DNA of 64,000 nucleotides from Pegoplata infirma (lineage: Eukaryota; Arthropoda; Insecta; Diptera; Anthomyiidae), in assembly GCA_963921195.1 (NCBI GenBank), contig OY992536.1, positions 100,962,778 through 101,026,777 of the forward strand, read 5' to 3'. The first letter of the stretch is position 1. Every line of letters starts with the position of its first letter. The translations under genes and the position numbers were made by a program. The notes beneath the pieces are model-generated. The model saw only the letters and a program-made list of their open reading frames with translations, made no database searches and was not told where the DNA came from. This document shows positions 22,225-33,696 of the stretch, in pieces.

Positions 22225-23110
22225 TATTAAGCAGATCATACTTATTAATTCTGAACATGAATATCAAAAAAATTATATAATCTGTCGAAATTAGGCAAAA
22301 ATGGCGGGTTTTCCTACGTTTCAGAAATATTTCAAAAAAATTTCAAAATTTCTTTTCCTTTACCCTTTCAGCTTGAGCTTGACAATCTTGAGACAATCTT
22401 TTATTTAAACCTAATTTGTGCCAAATCCGATCATCCCTTCGATCAAAGTTTTGTTTTTTTACAAAATTTTGACCAAAAACTCTAAAATTTGATCGAAAGC
22501 ACCATGGGATAGGATCAAATGATCTGGTTTAGCTCAAATTAATTTTAAACTAAAGTTCGTCTCTATCTCTATAAAATAGTGAACGGAAACAAAATTTTGA
22601 AATTTCTTCAATTTAGGAAAAAATCCGCCATTTTTGTAAACTTTTGACAAAATTTCAAATGTCGATAACTTGAAAACCGCTCGATCGATTTCATATTTTT
22701 TTTTTTTTTGATATTCGTATTCAGCATGCCAAAATAATAAAAATAATGTATTGCCAGATATTTTTTATTTTTATTTTTTAAAAATCCAAAATTTTGGTGG
22801 AAATTGTCCAAAACTGCAAAACTTTGATCGAAGGGCACCTCGGTTTCAAATGATCAAATTTGGCTCAAATTAAGTTTAAAAAAAAGTTTGTTTCAAGCTC
22901 TATGAAAGGGTCAAGGATAAGAAATTTTGAGAGTTTGTTTGAAAAACTTCTAGAACGTAGAAAAACCCGCGATTTTCTGCAAATTTGAAATAGCGATACC
23001 AATTATTAATTTTTTTTTATATTCATGTTCAGCGCATTAAAATTAATAAGTACGATATGTTGCAAGACATATATTTTTAATTTTCAAAAATTAAAAACTT
23101 CGTTTTTCGC
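22225..23110. repeat. RB repeat, copy 3, partly folded back
   Basis: Contains two or three RB-type segments. TTTTCCTACGTTTCAGAAAT with AAAATTTCTTTTCCTTTACC on the left is matched in part by inverted GATAACTTGAAAACCGCTCG and AAAAATCCGCCATTTTTG on the right, then again by CTTCTAGAACGTAGAAAAAC. Colinear in places with 5180-5690. Non-coding. Confidence 0.5.
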
Positions 23111-24155
23111 CACGGTCTAGTTTAATCCGATTGACCTCAAATTTGTACCACATGAGTTTTAGGCCTAGGAGAATATAAATTTGCCCTGGCGTTCAAAAGC
23201 GGAAGAAAAACTTTGTTGCCATACAAAAAAAAAACATGCCAGTCCTACAGCCACATATAACCTAACCAATCTGGCCCCTTAAGAAGCTCTGCTTTTAGCA
23301 CCACATAACTCTTCTTCTACTTCTTTGTTATGTTGCTGATGTTGTTTTTGTTGTTTAGATGACGATGATTAATTTTTTTCTGTGTGTTTAGTTTTATTAT
23401 ATTATTTTGTTTAAGATCTTGATAAACATTATGTTAATGTTGTTGTTTTTTTTTTGATGGCACGAGTTAAAAAAGATCCCCCACCATCATTATCATCATT
23501 ATCGTCGTCGTCGACCATTATCATCCTCATCATTATAATCATAATTATCACACAAACACACTCTACAATTATTGTTTTATGAGTGTTTTACCCCTTTCTT
23601 TTGTGTGTGTGCTACATACCCCAAAAAGAACAAAAACAAACAACACAATCCAACCAACATCTGTGGCAACATAGTAAAATGTATAGCCAGAGAACGATAT
23701 ATGTATGTTGTTGATAATGATGTTCATCATATGGTCCATAATTAATAATTAAGAGCGAAATCTTTTTTAGATTAAGAAATTATAGTGTTCATTCATTCAT
23801 TCAGTTTGTTTTTTCTTTATATTTTTTATTATTGATAAGCTTCAATTCCCTAGAAATTTGGTAGTAAATTAGCCAAAGAACAGTTTTCTAAATTAGTTTA
23901 GAAAAATTATAGAATCATCTATGTAGTAGATTTTAAATCATAGATAATATTTTGTAGAGGCTTGAGCTATTGTTGTGACTTATGAAATATTCAAAATATT
24001 AATCCGCATTCTTCGAAGTCTTAATGACATACCATAATTTAAGCTGATGACTTTATTTTAGTTATTTAAAAAAAATCTTCCCTTCCTAGATTATGAACAA
24101 TCATTAATATTTTATAGTAAATACGATCACAGAATCATAAAAAATCGATAATATT
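23111..24155. repeat. microsatellite-rich non-coding DNA
   Basis: Imperfect ATC/GTC trinucleotide runs at 23480-23560, plus GTTGTTTTTGTTG and ATTCATTCATTC patches. Composition is like fly intronic or intergenic DNA rather than a transposon. No exon supported. Confidence 0.5.
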
Positions 24156-24320
24156 TGTATACCCTTTAACTTATGTATGGGAGTATTTTTAGGTTATGTG
24201 TGTAACACATCAAAATATAGCTCAAGGGCACCATAAAACATACATATATATTTTTGACCCTTGGTCTATTCTAATATATTGTTAAACATCTGTCTGTGGA
24301 ACACTATACAGTCCTTTACT
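24156..24320 (+). mobile_element. decayed DINE-like fragment
   Basis: TATACCCTTTAACTTATGTA, TGTGTAACACATCAAAATAT, CACCATAAAACATACATATA and TGTCTGTGGAACAC keep the DINE-like order with many substitutions, so it is older than its neighbours. Confidence 0.6.
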
Positions 24321-24333
24321 AGCATACCTGACA

Positions 24334-24975
24334 ACACCGTCCGACAAAAATGAAAAATAAGTCGTTAAACACGAACTGGATTACATACGTTTGAAACTAG
24401 AGACTAAATGTAGTAAAACTCCATTTACAGTTTTTCTTTTCGAGATCCTGTTTTCTTTTAAAAGGACTTCAAAGTTTTAGAGTATTAAATTTTATAAAAT
24501 ATTTTTTTTTTAATTTGTACATATCCTAGGATGCCACTAGTGATAGCAAATGAAAGAGAAAGATCTCCGCTAATTTTCCTGTTTTATTATTTTTACATTT
24601 CAAGAAAAAGCAGGTAAGTTACGTCCTTTCAAAAATGTCCTTTAATATCATTCAAAATGTTCAACAAAATATTTTTATAAAGTTTTCAATTGACTTTATT
24701 CACATCCCTTTAACCTGATATTGAAAAATAAAAAAAATAAAAAATTGGGGGAGATCCTCCACTTTCGTTTAAAATTACCAGTGTTATCATAGGACAAGTA
24801 TAAAAATTTTTTTAAAATATATTTTACAAAATGTATCCTTTAAAATTTTGAGGTCCTTTTAAAAGGAAACAGGATCACGAAATGAAAAACTGTAAACGCA
24901 GTTTTACTCCATTTGATCTCCACTTTCAAACGTATGTCATCCGGAGCATGTTTAATATTGGCTGTCGGACGGTGT
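24334..24975. mobile_element. G-element, copy 1 (642-bp fold-back MITE)
   Basis: Ends ACACCGTCCGACA and TGTCGGACGGTGT. Inner arms are inverted over most of the length: ACATACGTTTGAAACTAGAG faces CTTTCAAACGTATGTC, and CTTTTAAAAGGACTTCAAAG faces TTTTGAGGTCCTTTTAAAAG. No ORF. Copy 2 at 41241-44029 confirms both ends. Target duplication not clear. Confidence 0.85.
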
Positions 24976-25108
24976 AATAGAATGCTCACACTTAGATTGT
25001 CCATTTCTAAAAAGCTTTTACCAATTGTGTAGACCTTTTTACCTTAAAAATTGTAAATTTTAAAATATTTCCTACTCTTGGATTTTAATTGTGCTGGAGG
25101 ATCCAATA

Positions 25109-25812
25109 TGAGGTATTCCACGCCAAGTGTCCCACTACAGAAAAACATGTGTCCCATGAACTTCTGAATGGGCTGTATTAATAGCCCTATATGGAACCTA
25201 GAAAATTGCATTTTTATTTTTAAAACTTTTCACTACTTGGGCTTAATATTGAAAAATGGTAAAATTTGTATCATGCTTTCTTGATTAAATATTTATCATA
25301 TTTAAACGGAATGCGCCATAATCTAAAAAAATTTCATTCTTGTATACTTTTTTATGGGCTATCGATTAAAAATTTTTATTTTGTAAAATTTTCAGAACCC
25401 GTTCCGAAATTTCCCATTTTTTTAAAAAGTCAATTTATCAAAAAGCCGTCCACTTTTTTTTTCTTTTTTTAATATTTTTTTTAAGTTTAGATATTTGTCT
25501 ATCCACTCAATAAAATTCTGACGCGTTTTTGCCATTTTTTGAGAAAATCGCTATTGATAATTAAATTTCATAAGAAAGTAATTTTGGTTATTAAACATAG
25601 CGTATGAGTATTATTTATGCAAAAATTTGTTGCTCATCCGCTATGCTGAAACAAGAAAATACAAGCAAATAACAAAATTCTTATGAAATTTAATATTCAA
25701 ACCAAAAATCTAATTTAATTTTCTTAGTCCATATAGGGTTATCAATACAACCTATTTAAAAATTCATGGGGCACATGGTTTTTTTCGCTGGACATTTGGT
25801 GTGGAATGCCTT
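25109..25812. mobile_element. FB-D fold-back, copy 2 (complete)
   Basis: Left end TGAGGTATTCCACGCCAAGT and right end GGACATTTGGTGTGGAATGC. The centre holds CATAGCGTATGAGTATTATT facing CATCCGCTATG. Arms keep TATGGGCTATCGATTAAAA and TTTGTCTATCCACTC. The right arm is shortened relative to copy 1. Non-coding. Confidence 0.8.
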
Positions 25813-25895
25813 GTTTGTCAAAATTTGAGATAAGTTTAATAATTACAAAAAAAATACAAATTTTCCAATTTTATACAATTTTTGTTCCAAAAACT

Positions 25896-25929
<34 letters not shown>

Positions 25930-26060
25930 ACTGGATGTTCTAGAAAAACTGTTCCATTTGGCGAATTCATTAGGAGGCCATAAGGCCCATTGTGATTCCT
26001 TAATTTTATTTCACTACTCCCCCTCTGATACAAGGTTCTACTTCTGAAACCACCCCTATT
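25813..26060. other. unassigned DNA with a 31-base T run
   Basis: Uninterrupted T run at 25898-25928; otherwise no recognised feature. Ends in the 8-bp target CCCCTATT duplicated by the next element. Confidence 0.5.
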
Positions 26061-26292
26061 TAGGGTTGCCAGACGGCCTGGAATGGCCTGGATTTTCCAG
26101 TTATTGTGGGTCTGGTCCAGTTTCCAGGTAAAATATAATTTTTCCAGTTAAAAAAGAATCTTAAATTTTACCCTTTTTTTATTAAATATATTTTAAATTT
26201 TTTTTGGCTACTTATTGAATAAAACATAAATCATGAATAACACATAAATGCCCCTTTTGACTACAGCAAAATGTACTCTTTTTGGTACATTT

Positions 26293-26462
26293 TCACTCCT
26301 TTTTCATTACTTTTTTGAACATCTCGGGCAGTGTACCGATGAATTCGGCAGAAATGTCTTCCTTGAGCTTGTCGATGATCTGAGGATTGCTTCGTACATT
26401 TTACTTTTCAAATAACCCCAACAAAATAAGTCAGGTGGGGTCAAATCTCCAAATAAGGGTCA
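26293..26462 (-). pseudogene. Tc1/mariner-type transposase C-terminal remnant
   Basis: Read on the minus strand, one frame gives DLTPPDLFCWGYLKSKMYE, which resembles the 'PDLxPxDFFLWGYLKSKVY' segment around the third catalytic acid of arthropod Tc1/mariner-like transposases. After a frameshift it gives IIDKLKEDISAEFIGTLPEM and a stop at 26293-26295. It therefore covers only about the last 60 residues of a roughly 340-residue family. It lies inside the hAT-type element and is inverted relative to the copy at 26509. Confidence 0.7.
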
Positions 26463-26508
26463 TTTATTGTCGCCATTTTTTGGCATCGCACTTCCAGGGA
26501 ATTTTAAC

Positions 26509-26690
26509 GGGCCAACTGGATTTACAGATTTGACCACCCCGGATTTATTTTACTGGGGTTAATTGAAAAGAATACGAGCTTAACATTTCGAGATGCTCGA
26601 AAAAGTAATGGAAACGCTTAAAAAGGCACATTGTGACGTGGCCAATAGAGACAGCCATTTAATTGATATTATATTTGAAAAGTATTCCAA
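26509..26690 (+). pseudogene. second Tc1/mariner-type transposase C-terminal remnant
   Basis: In one frame: TDLTTPDLFYWG, a stop, then LKRIRA, a stop, then FEMLEKVMETLKKAHCDVAN and a short HLIDIIFEKYS tail. The first part repeats the PDLFxWG segment of the minus-strand copy. The second part is the usual C-terminus of the same family. At least two in-frame stops and an internal deletion make it dead. Opposed orientation to 26293-26462 makes an inverted pair. Confidence 0.7.
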
Positions 26691-26827
26691 AATAAAAAAA
26701 AAAGATTTTTTTTTTAATTATTCTAAAAAAAAATATGTATAAATCCAGTTATTTTCTCAAAATCCAACTGAAAATTTTCCATTTTCCAGTTATTTGACTT
26801 TCAGTATCTGGCAACCCTACCCCTATT

Positions 26828-27288
26828 CCCTGAGTTATTCTCCTAGAGGCGTCAATGAGACATCGTTTAGACAATCCAGGTCATCGAAAAATATTTCCCC
26901 CAAATGCTTAAGGCTGCTTCTCATTAGACCCTACGATTTAGGAAATCGAAAATGTAACAAAGTACAATTTTTTACTCCATGTTACTCTCTTAGAATCATA
27001 AATTCGTATTTTTTTAGAATGTTTTGTTCCGAATATGCCACTACACAGCAAAACTCAAGCTTTTATGACCATTATTTCAGAAAATCGAAAAAATACCAAA
27101 GTATACTTTTTTTAACAGCCTCCTTTTGTGGGCGTATATATAAAATATTAGTTTAAATAATGATAAAACTATATAATTTTGGTGTAGAAATCATATTCAA
27201 TGAACTTAATAACATTTATTGCCAGGGGAAAGGTGACGAGGACGAATCCTATTCAAATTAATCGGTCCATGCCCACTAGGCTGGTTCA
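26828..27288. other. unassigned DNA
   Basis: A 120-codon frame begins at 26794 inside the hAT-type end and crosses its boundary, so it is not a conserved gene. No repeat family recognised. Confidence 0.5.
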
Positions 27289-28459
27289 TATATGAGCCAT
27301 TCCACACCAACTGTTCCACTACAGAAAAACCATGGTGGTTTCAATGGGATATACAGAAAAACCATAGTGGTTTCAATGGGATATCATTTGCAAAGTATTC
27401 GCTCTTAGGGTACTATTAAATAACAAAAATAAAATTTAAGTTTTTTTCAAAAAGTGGGCCTTGTAGGCGTGGTCAAATATTGAAAATATCAAACTTTTAA
27501 TTTTTTTAATTTAAAAAAAAAAAATTAAAGTGCTTTTCTATCTGTTCTGAAATTTTCAGATATGTGTCAAAGATTGCAATACGCTAATTTTATATAATAA
27601 TGGTATATAAAACGTGTACGTTTGAGTAATATCAATACTTAGAAAATATTTTAAGAGGCGATGGGAACGTGAGTGAGTTTTTATTTACGATCACGCACGC
27701 TAAAGAAAAAAAATAAAAAATATTCAAGCACGGTATTTTATTTTACTCACGTGAACATCGTGACCGTGACTTATTTTTTTCTACTCATGTGTGCGTGAAT
27801 GAGCGTTAGCAAAATAAAATATGGTGCGTGACTATTTTTTTTTCTTTCATGAACGTGCGTAATCGTTATTAAAAACTCATTTACGGTCCCATCTCTATTT
27901 TAAATATTGTTAAGTATTGATATTTCTCATACGCACACGTATTTTACACCATTAATGTATAAAATTTGCGTATTGCAATCTTTGACATTTGATTTCTGGA
28001 AAACAAGGCAAAACATATCTCTGATAATTTCAGAACAGATAGAAAAGCACTTTATCTTTATTTAAAAAAAAAAAAAAATAAAATAAAATTGCGGCATGTT
28101 TTTTGATAAATAAAGTTAAAGTTTAAATTTGAAAAATTCAGTACTTCTTCTGACAATTTTCCAATTTTTATTTTTTTTTAATCGATAGTCCATACAAAAG
28201 TCTATTAAAAACTTTTGTCTTAAAGATTTTACTGTGTTTCATATAATTTGCATAAATATTGAAGTAAAGATACTCAGGCAAAAAAGTTTGATATTTTCAA
28301 TATTTGACCACGCCTACAAGGCCCACTTTTTGAAAAAAAATTAAATTTTATTTTTGTTATTTGATAGTACCCTAAGAGCGAATACTTTGCTTATGATATC
28401 CCATTGAAACCACTATGGTTTTTCTGTAGTGGGACAGTTGGTGTGGAATGCCTCATATA
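27289..28459. mobile_element. FB-D fold-back, copy 3, with a nested element
   Basis: Left TATATGAGCCATTCCACACC then AACTGTTCCACTACAGAAAA. The right is the inverse, ending GGTGTGGAATGCCTCATATA. Arms include GGCGTGGTCAAATATTG, as in copy 1, and its inverse at 28290-28320. TATA flanks both ends and could be a target duplication. The centre is occupied by 27655-27895. Confidence 0.8.
27655..27895. mobile_element. 241-bp GATGGGA element rich in CACGTG-like words
   Basis: GATGGGAACGTGAGTGAGTT at the left faces AACTCATTTACGGTCCCATC at the right, giving inverted arms of about 40 bp. CACGTG at 27748-27753 and several CACG/CGTG words occur between. Similar GAGATGGG...CACTCACG sequence lies inside both MITE-F copies (about 17040-17130 and 61945-62040), so it is a mobile module. 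Confidence 0.65.
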
Positions 28460-29556
28460 CCTGGAATATGGTTAAGTTTGGGATCGGATAAATTCGGACT
28501 ATTAGAAAAAGTTTTCCATTAAAGAAATATACCAATATTTGAAAAACGCATTTTTTCAGACTTCTTTGTGCTTTCGTTAAAAAGATGAAACATTTTTATG
28601 TCAGAAGATGGTAAAAGTCCTCCCCTTGGACCCTAGAGACAAAAAAATAGTTAGGAGCACACCCTTTTGTGGACATTGATTTTAACAGTTAACTAAGATA
28701 TTGATACAATCATATTACTGTACTGGAAGAATCATAATAAAGCAATTTGTCATCATTTATCGCGAGGGGGAAAATGTTTCTGAACGTCTGGCGCCGATTT
28801 AAATTGTCAATAAAAAGGAAAATTTTCACTAAAAAAGTAAAAAAAAATTATTTGGAATACCACTTAAATATAAATCTCAAAATTTTTCTTGAAAACTAAA
28901 TTTTAAAAACAAATGTATTCATTTGATTTTAATATTTTAAACATTTTTTAAACATGATCCGTTTTCTTTCTTTAAAATAAATATTATTTTTGGTTACATT
29001 TTAAGTACCAGATTTATAATATTTTTTTTTTTGGCATTGTTTCTCATCTGATCTATTTTTATATATTTAAATGGCCTAATTTTTAAAATATTTGTTTACT
29101 TAATGGTTTATTCTTGTTTTTAAAAATTTAAATTTATGTAACAAAAATAAATCAAAATAAATTTTTTGATGTGTTTTTGTTAAATAACAAGTGGATGGAT
29201 GGATGATGATGACAAACATTTGGTTTTATAATTTTAAAAATAATTAAAATAAAAATATATATAAATTGAATAATTTCCTTTTATTGTAATAATTATTTTA
29301 AGAATTTTAATTTAAAATGTACATAATAAAAACCCCACAGACATTCTTTAATTAGGTCAAGGATGTTTTATTTTAATTATGATAAATTGTTTACAGTAAA
29401 TGTCAAAAATGATGAGACTTGGAGAATTTAAAATAAAAAAAAAGTTAATATAAAAATATGAAAATATTTGTAATGGTTGTAAATTATGGTGACGGCATTA
29501 CATTGTTAATTAACTGTCATAATTTAAAGAAACTTTCAACACATATTATACGAAGA
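28460..29556. other. AT-rich non-coding DNA, nothing firmly recognised
   Basis: No transposon ends or gene-like frames. Short GGATGGATGGATGATGATGA patch at about 29193-29215. Confidence 0.5.
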
Positions 29557-29706
29557 CGATATTGTTTTCGTTTTTTTAAGTACCTTTCCTTATCATATCG
29601 TTTTTGCTATCGATAATTCCAGTTAAAACGATAGTAAAGTCGCTATTTTCCAGAATTTATCGTAAAACTATCGTTATTCCAGGCGATAGCGATATCGTTT
29701 CGATAT
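29557..29706. promoter_or_regulatory. cluster of CGATA/TATCG motifs
   Basis: About ten CGATA words on either strand fall within 150 bp, including TATCGATA at about 29609-29616, CGATAG, TATCGT and GCGATAGCGATATCG at about 29692-29706. In Drosophila, clustered CGATA is the binding pattern of BEAF-32, and TATCGATA is the DREF site. It lies in DNA I could not assign to a repeat family. The function is inferred from the motif only. Confidence 0.4.
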
Positions 29707-30289
29707 GAAAATTTGATTTGAGAATGATGACAGCGAAATCGCCTAAAATTCGAAAATGTTATCATAATTTTTATTTAAGGTGATATTATTTTTGCTTTTA
29801 ATTATCGTTATTTGGTTTATTAACTACCAATTTATAAATTAATTTATTAGTAGATTTAAGTAGTGGAGTTTAAAACCCCGTAAATAATTTTCTTATGTAT
29901 GAAAAACATATTTTTTGTTAAATTGATTTTTTTTTTTTTGGGGAGTGGACGACAATTTCCAAGAAACGTTTAAAACTAAATAAATCTTTAAATCACTTTT
30001 AAATAAATATTGAAATATTTTAATGGATTAAAACAAACTAACAAACCTTATATGTTCGTATTAATTTATAATCAATTTTGTTGTATGTTGCGCCACAAAA
30101 GGTGCAGTATAAGAAAATTATGCAAATTTATTGAATTTCGTAATTATTTTATTGAAGGCAGGAATTGAATTAACCACACAGATTAATAAATTTAAATTTG
30201 GTTTAATTGATTTTGTATGACATTTAACTTAATATCAAGATTTTATCAAGAATGAGTAATTATGTTGACTTTTTTAGCAATAAAATATG
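29707..30289. other. AT-rich non-coding DNA, nothing recognised
   Basis: No transposon end, gene-like frame or inverted repeat supported. Confidence 0.5.
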
Positions 30290-30988
30290 TAAGAAATAAG
30301 ACTGTTATATTCGGCAGTGCCGTATAAAAACTATAGTCCACAGAATATTTCAGAATTTTCACATTCCACTTTGGCATACACTAAAAAAAAAACTGTAATG
30401 TTAGCAAAAAAGCTTGTAAACGTACAAGAAAATTTGCTGATTTTGAACCCACAATTTTTTTGGTAAAGTTAGCAAAAATGTTTTGCCAAAAATTATTTAA
30501 TTGAATTTTTTTCTTTCAACTTAGTTCATACACATTTGAGGACCCCATTGGGTTCGGACCCGAAAGGTCCGAAAAATCGTCATAGATTTTGACCCAAAAT
30601 TTGTTTCCGTTTCGCTCTACCTTGCGTAGTTTTTGAGATACGTGATTTTAGGGGACCACTGGTCTTTTGATAATTAAAAAACTCGATAACTTCAAAAATA
30701 TTACTCGGAGAGCTTTTGGTTATGTTGCGGTCTTGTTCTACGTGTTGAAAACTACAAAAATTCTTTTAGACTTTTTGTTGTGTCGGCAATATTTACCGAG
30801 ATATGAGCATTTTAAAAGTTTCGGTAATGCTAACTTTTTTGGATCCAAAGTTAGAACCCATTAGTACCCCACACATGTGAAGAGGACCGGAAATTCTATG
30901 GTAAGCCCGAGAACCAAAAATGGCTTCCATTTTGCTCCATCTGGCTTTGTCTCCGAGATAAAGCCATTTTAAGTTTTCTTAAAAAAAA
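30290..30988. other. DINE-like tail scrap plus unassigned DNA
   Basis: 30293-30345 (AAATAAGACTGTTATATTCG, GCAGTGCCGTATAAAAACTA) resembles a DINE-like tail. 30385-30490 (TGTTAGCAAAAAAGCTTGTA) matches 32385-32450 on the other side of two DL-1 copies, so those two insertions may interrupt one older repeat. 30540-30988 is unassigned. Confidence 0.45.
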
Positions 30989-31690
30989 ATAAGTGAGAGC
31001 GTAAAATTCGGCTGTGCCGAATCTTTTATACCCTCCAACATGCAAATAAATAAAAACAAAAAAAAAAAAAATTGCAGGGGCGTCTTCTTTTTTTTTTTGG
31101 GGGGGGGGGGCGGCAGTGGTAATTGGTGGGGCATATTTCCTCTCGAATAAGTGTTAAAAAAAATAATTCTTATGCTTTCTGCACTAAAGAAATACAAATT
31201 TATCATTATTTAAAAAAAAATTAAAATTATTTCACGCCCATAAAAGGGGGCGTAACGACAAAACGCCATTTTCTAATTCTTTGGGTCCTCATGCAGGACT
31301 TTGAACATCTTGTAGTATAAAAATGTTGCATTTGTTAAACAAAAACACAAAAAAACCATGTAAAAAAATGGTATTTTTCAGAGGTTGGTTTAGTTCTTCA
31401 AGGGGGAACTTTTTTCCCCTTGTCCGATTTTACTCATTTACGAACTTAACCTGCCTAGGAACATAAGACATATTCGTGCCAAATGTCGGGAGTGTAGTTA
31501 CTTTATTTTGGACTGCATTGTGTTAACTACAAACGGACAGACAGACGGACCTACGGACATCGCTAGAATGTCTTAGAATCGATCACTCATGATAAATATA
31601 TAGACTTAATGGGGTCCTAGATCGATACTTTGATGCGTTACACACGGAATGACAAAGTGAGTATACCCCCATACTGTAGTTGGAGGGTAT
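30989..31690 (-). mobile_element. DL-1 DINE-like element, first of a head-to-tail pair
   Basis: AATAAGTGAGAGCGTAAAAT, TCGGCTGTGCCGAAT, G12 run at 31099-31110, TTCACGCCCATAAAAGGGGG, AAGGGGGAACTTTTTTCCCC, GGACATCGCTAGAATGTCTT, TACTGTAGTTGGAGGGTATA. Colinear with 21543-22214. The next copy begins immediately at its end. Confidence 0.8.
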
Positions 31691-32366
31691 AACAAGTAAG
31701 TGTGTTAAATTCGGCTGTGCCTAATTTTTTATGCCATCCAACATGCAAAAAAAAAAAAAAATCAGGGGCGTTTTATTTTTTTTTTGGGGGGGGGTCGGTT
31801 GTATTAATTGGGGGAGGGCAAACTCGAAATATATGTTTAAAAATTCATTCTTAAGTTTTTTTCAGTAAAGAAATACAAGTTTACTATTATTTAAACAATT
31901 ATTTTTAATCCACGCCCACAAAAGAGGGGCGGACCGAAAGCCGAGATCCATTTTTTAATCCCTTGGGTCAAAATTCAGGACTTTAAACTGCTCATAGCAT
32001 AAAAATTTTGCATTTGTTAAACAAAAACACAAAAAAATCATGTAAAAAAAATGGTATTTTTCAGAGGTTACTTTAGTTCTTCAAGAGGGAACTTTTTTCC
32101 CCCTGGTCCGATTTTGCTCATTTACGAACTTAACCTGCATAGGAATATTAGACTTGTTCGTGCCAAATTTCGGGAGTCTAGCTCTTTTATTTGGACTGCA
32201 TCGTGTTAACTACAGACGGACAGATGGACGGACATCGCTAGAATGTCTTAGAATGGATCACTGATCATAAATATATATACTTTATGGGGTCCAAGACCGA
32301 TATTTTGAAGCCTTACACACGGAATGACAAAGTGAGTATACCCCCATACTGTAGTTGGAGAGTATA
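31691..32366 (-). mobile_element. DL-1 DINE-like element, second of the pair
   Basis: AACAAGTAAGTGTGTTAAAT follows the GGGTATA of the previous copy without a spacer. Same block order, with a G9 run at 31786-31794, ending GTAGTTGGAGAGTATA. Substitutions in the tail (TGTGCCTAAT) show it is not a recent exact duplicate. Confidence 0.8.
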
Positions 32367-32587
32367 AAAATGTACAATTTATTTTTGCTAATATTAGCAA
32401 AAAAGCTTGTAAAAATTTGCTTAACTCAATTTTAAATTTAGCAAAAAAAAAATAGTGCAAATTTTGTTTAAAATTGCTTATGCGCTAAATGAAGTTAACA
32501 AGATATTTGTGCTAACATGCTAATCCCAACTAAAAATTTGCAAAAGGTTAGCTAACTAGCATTAACAAAAAAAAAAATAGTAAATCT
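32367..32587. other. remainder of the repeat interrupted by the DL-1 pair
   Basis: Words such as TTAGCAAAAAAGCTTGTAAA match 30400-30480. No coding capacity. Confidence 0.4.
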
Positions 32588-33696
32588 ACTAGGGTAATTC
32601 CAAAAATTTTCGCCCCACTGTTCGGAAACATGCCTTTGGACGCCACTGAGAATTTGGCTCATAGATATCCACGTTTATATGAGATATGTTGAATTTTTGG
32701 AATTTCAAAATTTGCTGTAGTTTTCAAATTATCGAGGGTCAAAGTTCGACTTTTTTAGCAAAAGTCAGAAAAATACACGACGTTTAACGTGCTCTAACTT
32801 TTTAAGTAGTAATCCGATTATCACAAGTAATGGCTCATATGAAAGCTTAATTAATCTTCTTTTAGGAAATATTTTCAAAAGCATACGGTTTTTTTCAGAA
32901 GTGTTTCAAAAATTCAAAAACATTTTTTTTTTGCGAATATTTAAAAAAACACATCTTCGATTTTTTAAAAAAAAAGTTTGGTGATAAACAATACTGTTTG
33001 TACAACATATCCAAAATTCGGAGTGGGATCCCAATGGGATCAAAAAATATTCTGGTTTTAGTACGAAGTTCTTAAATTTTACCATAGAAAATTAAAATTT
33101 TATGTTTCTTCAATATAAAAATTTAAATTTTCAAAGAAAATTATACTATTAAAATTTTGAAAAACATTCAAAACATTAGAAATTTAAATTTTCTAAGGGA
33201 AAAATATGAGAACCTCGTACTTAAAACAGAATAGTTTTTGATCCCATGGAGATCCCACTCTGAATTTTGAATATGTTATACAAAACATTGTTATTTTTCA
33301 CCAGAATTTTTTTAAAAAAAATCGAAGATGTGTTTTTTTAAATATTCGAAAAGAAAAAATGTTTTTGCATCATTTCTGTAAAAAAAACTGTGTTATTTTA
33401 AAAATATTTTCTAAAAGAAGAACCCCAGCTTTCATATGAGCCTAAATTTGTGAAAATCGGGTCATTGGTTAAGAAGTTATAGCTCTTTAAACATGATGTA
33501 TTTTTCTTACTTTTGCTTAAAAAGTCAATCTTTGACCCGCCATAATTCGTTAAATACACCAAATGTAAAAAAACGATATATGGTACATATATCATACTTA
33601 TGAGGGCTATCTATGTGTCAAGGTTCAAATTAATTTGAGACACCATTTCCAAAAATGACTAAAATTTGAGCTAAATTTTCTGGAATGGCCCACTAA
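32588..33696. mobile_element. FB-E, 1.1-kb palindrome
   Basis: Left ACTAGGGTAATTCCAAAAAT; right TTTTCTGGAATGGCCCACTA. Inner blocks are inverted around about 33125: AACATATCCAAAATTCGGAG and GTGGGATCCCAATGGGATCA face their inverses at 33240-33290; CATCTTCGATTTTTTAAAAA faces 33315-33335. The ATTCCA near each end echoes the termini of FB-B, FB-C and FB-D. Non-coding. Confidence 0.75.

Larger units (their letters stand above)
26061..26819. mobile_element. 759-bp hAT-type non-autonomous element
   Basis: Inverted ends TAGGGTTGCCAGA (26061-26073) and TCTGGCAACCCTA (26807-26819, one base of slippage). CCCCTATT is present immediately outside both (26053-26060 and 26820-26827). An 8-bp duplication with a YAGGGTTGCCA terminus is the hAT pattern. 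Subterminal CCAGTTA words are repeated at both ends. It encodes no hAT transposase but contains two remnants of another transposase (26293-26462 and 26509-26690). Confidence 0.85.

Noticed and set aside
23470..23560. Asp/Ser-rich coding exon
   Set aside because: The ATC/GTC trinucleotides are an imperfect microsatellite, with no extended open frame or splice context.
26794..27156. 120-codon gene
   Set aside because: It starts inside the end of the hAT-type element and crosses its target duplication. No domain and no typical codon pattern.
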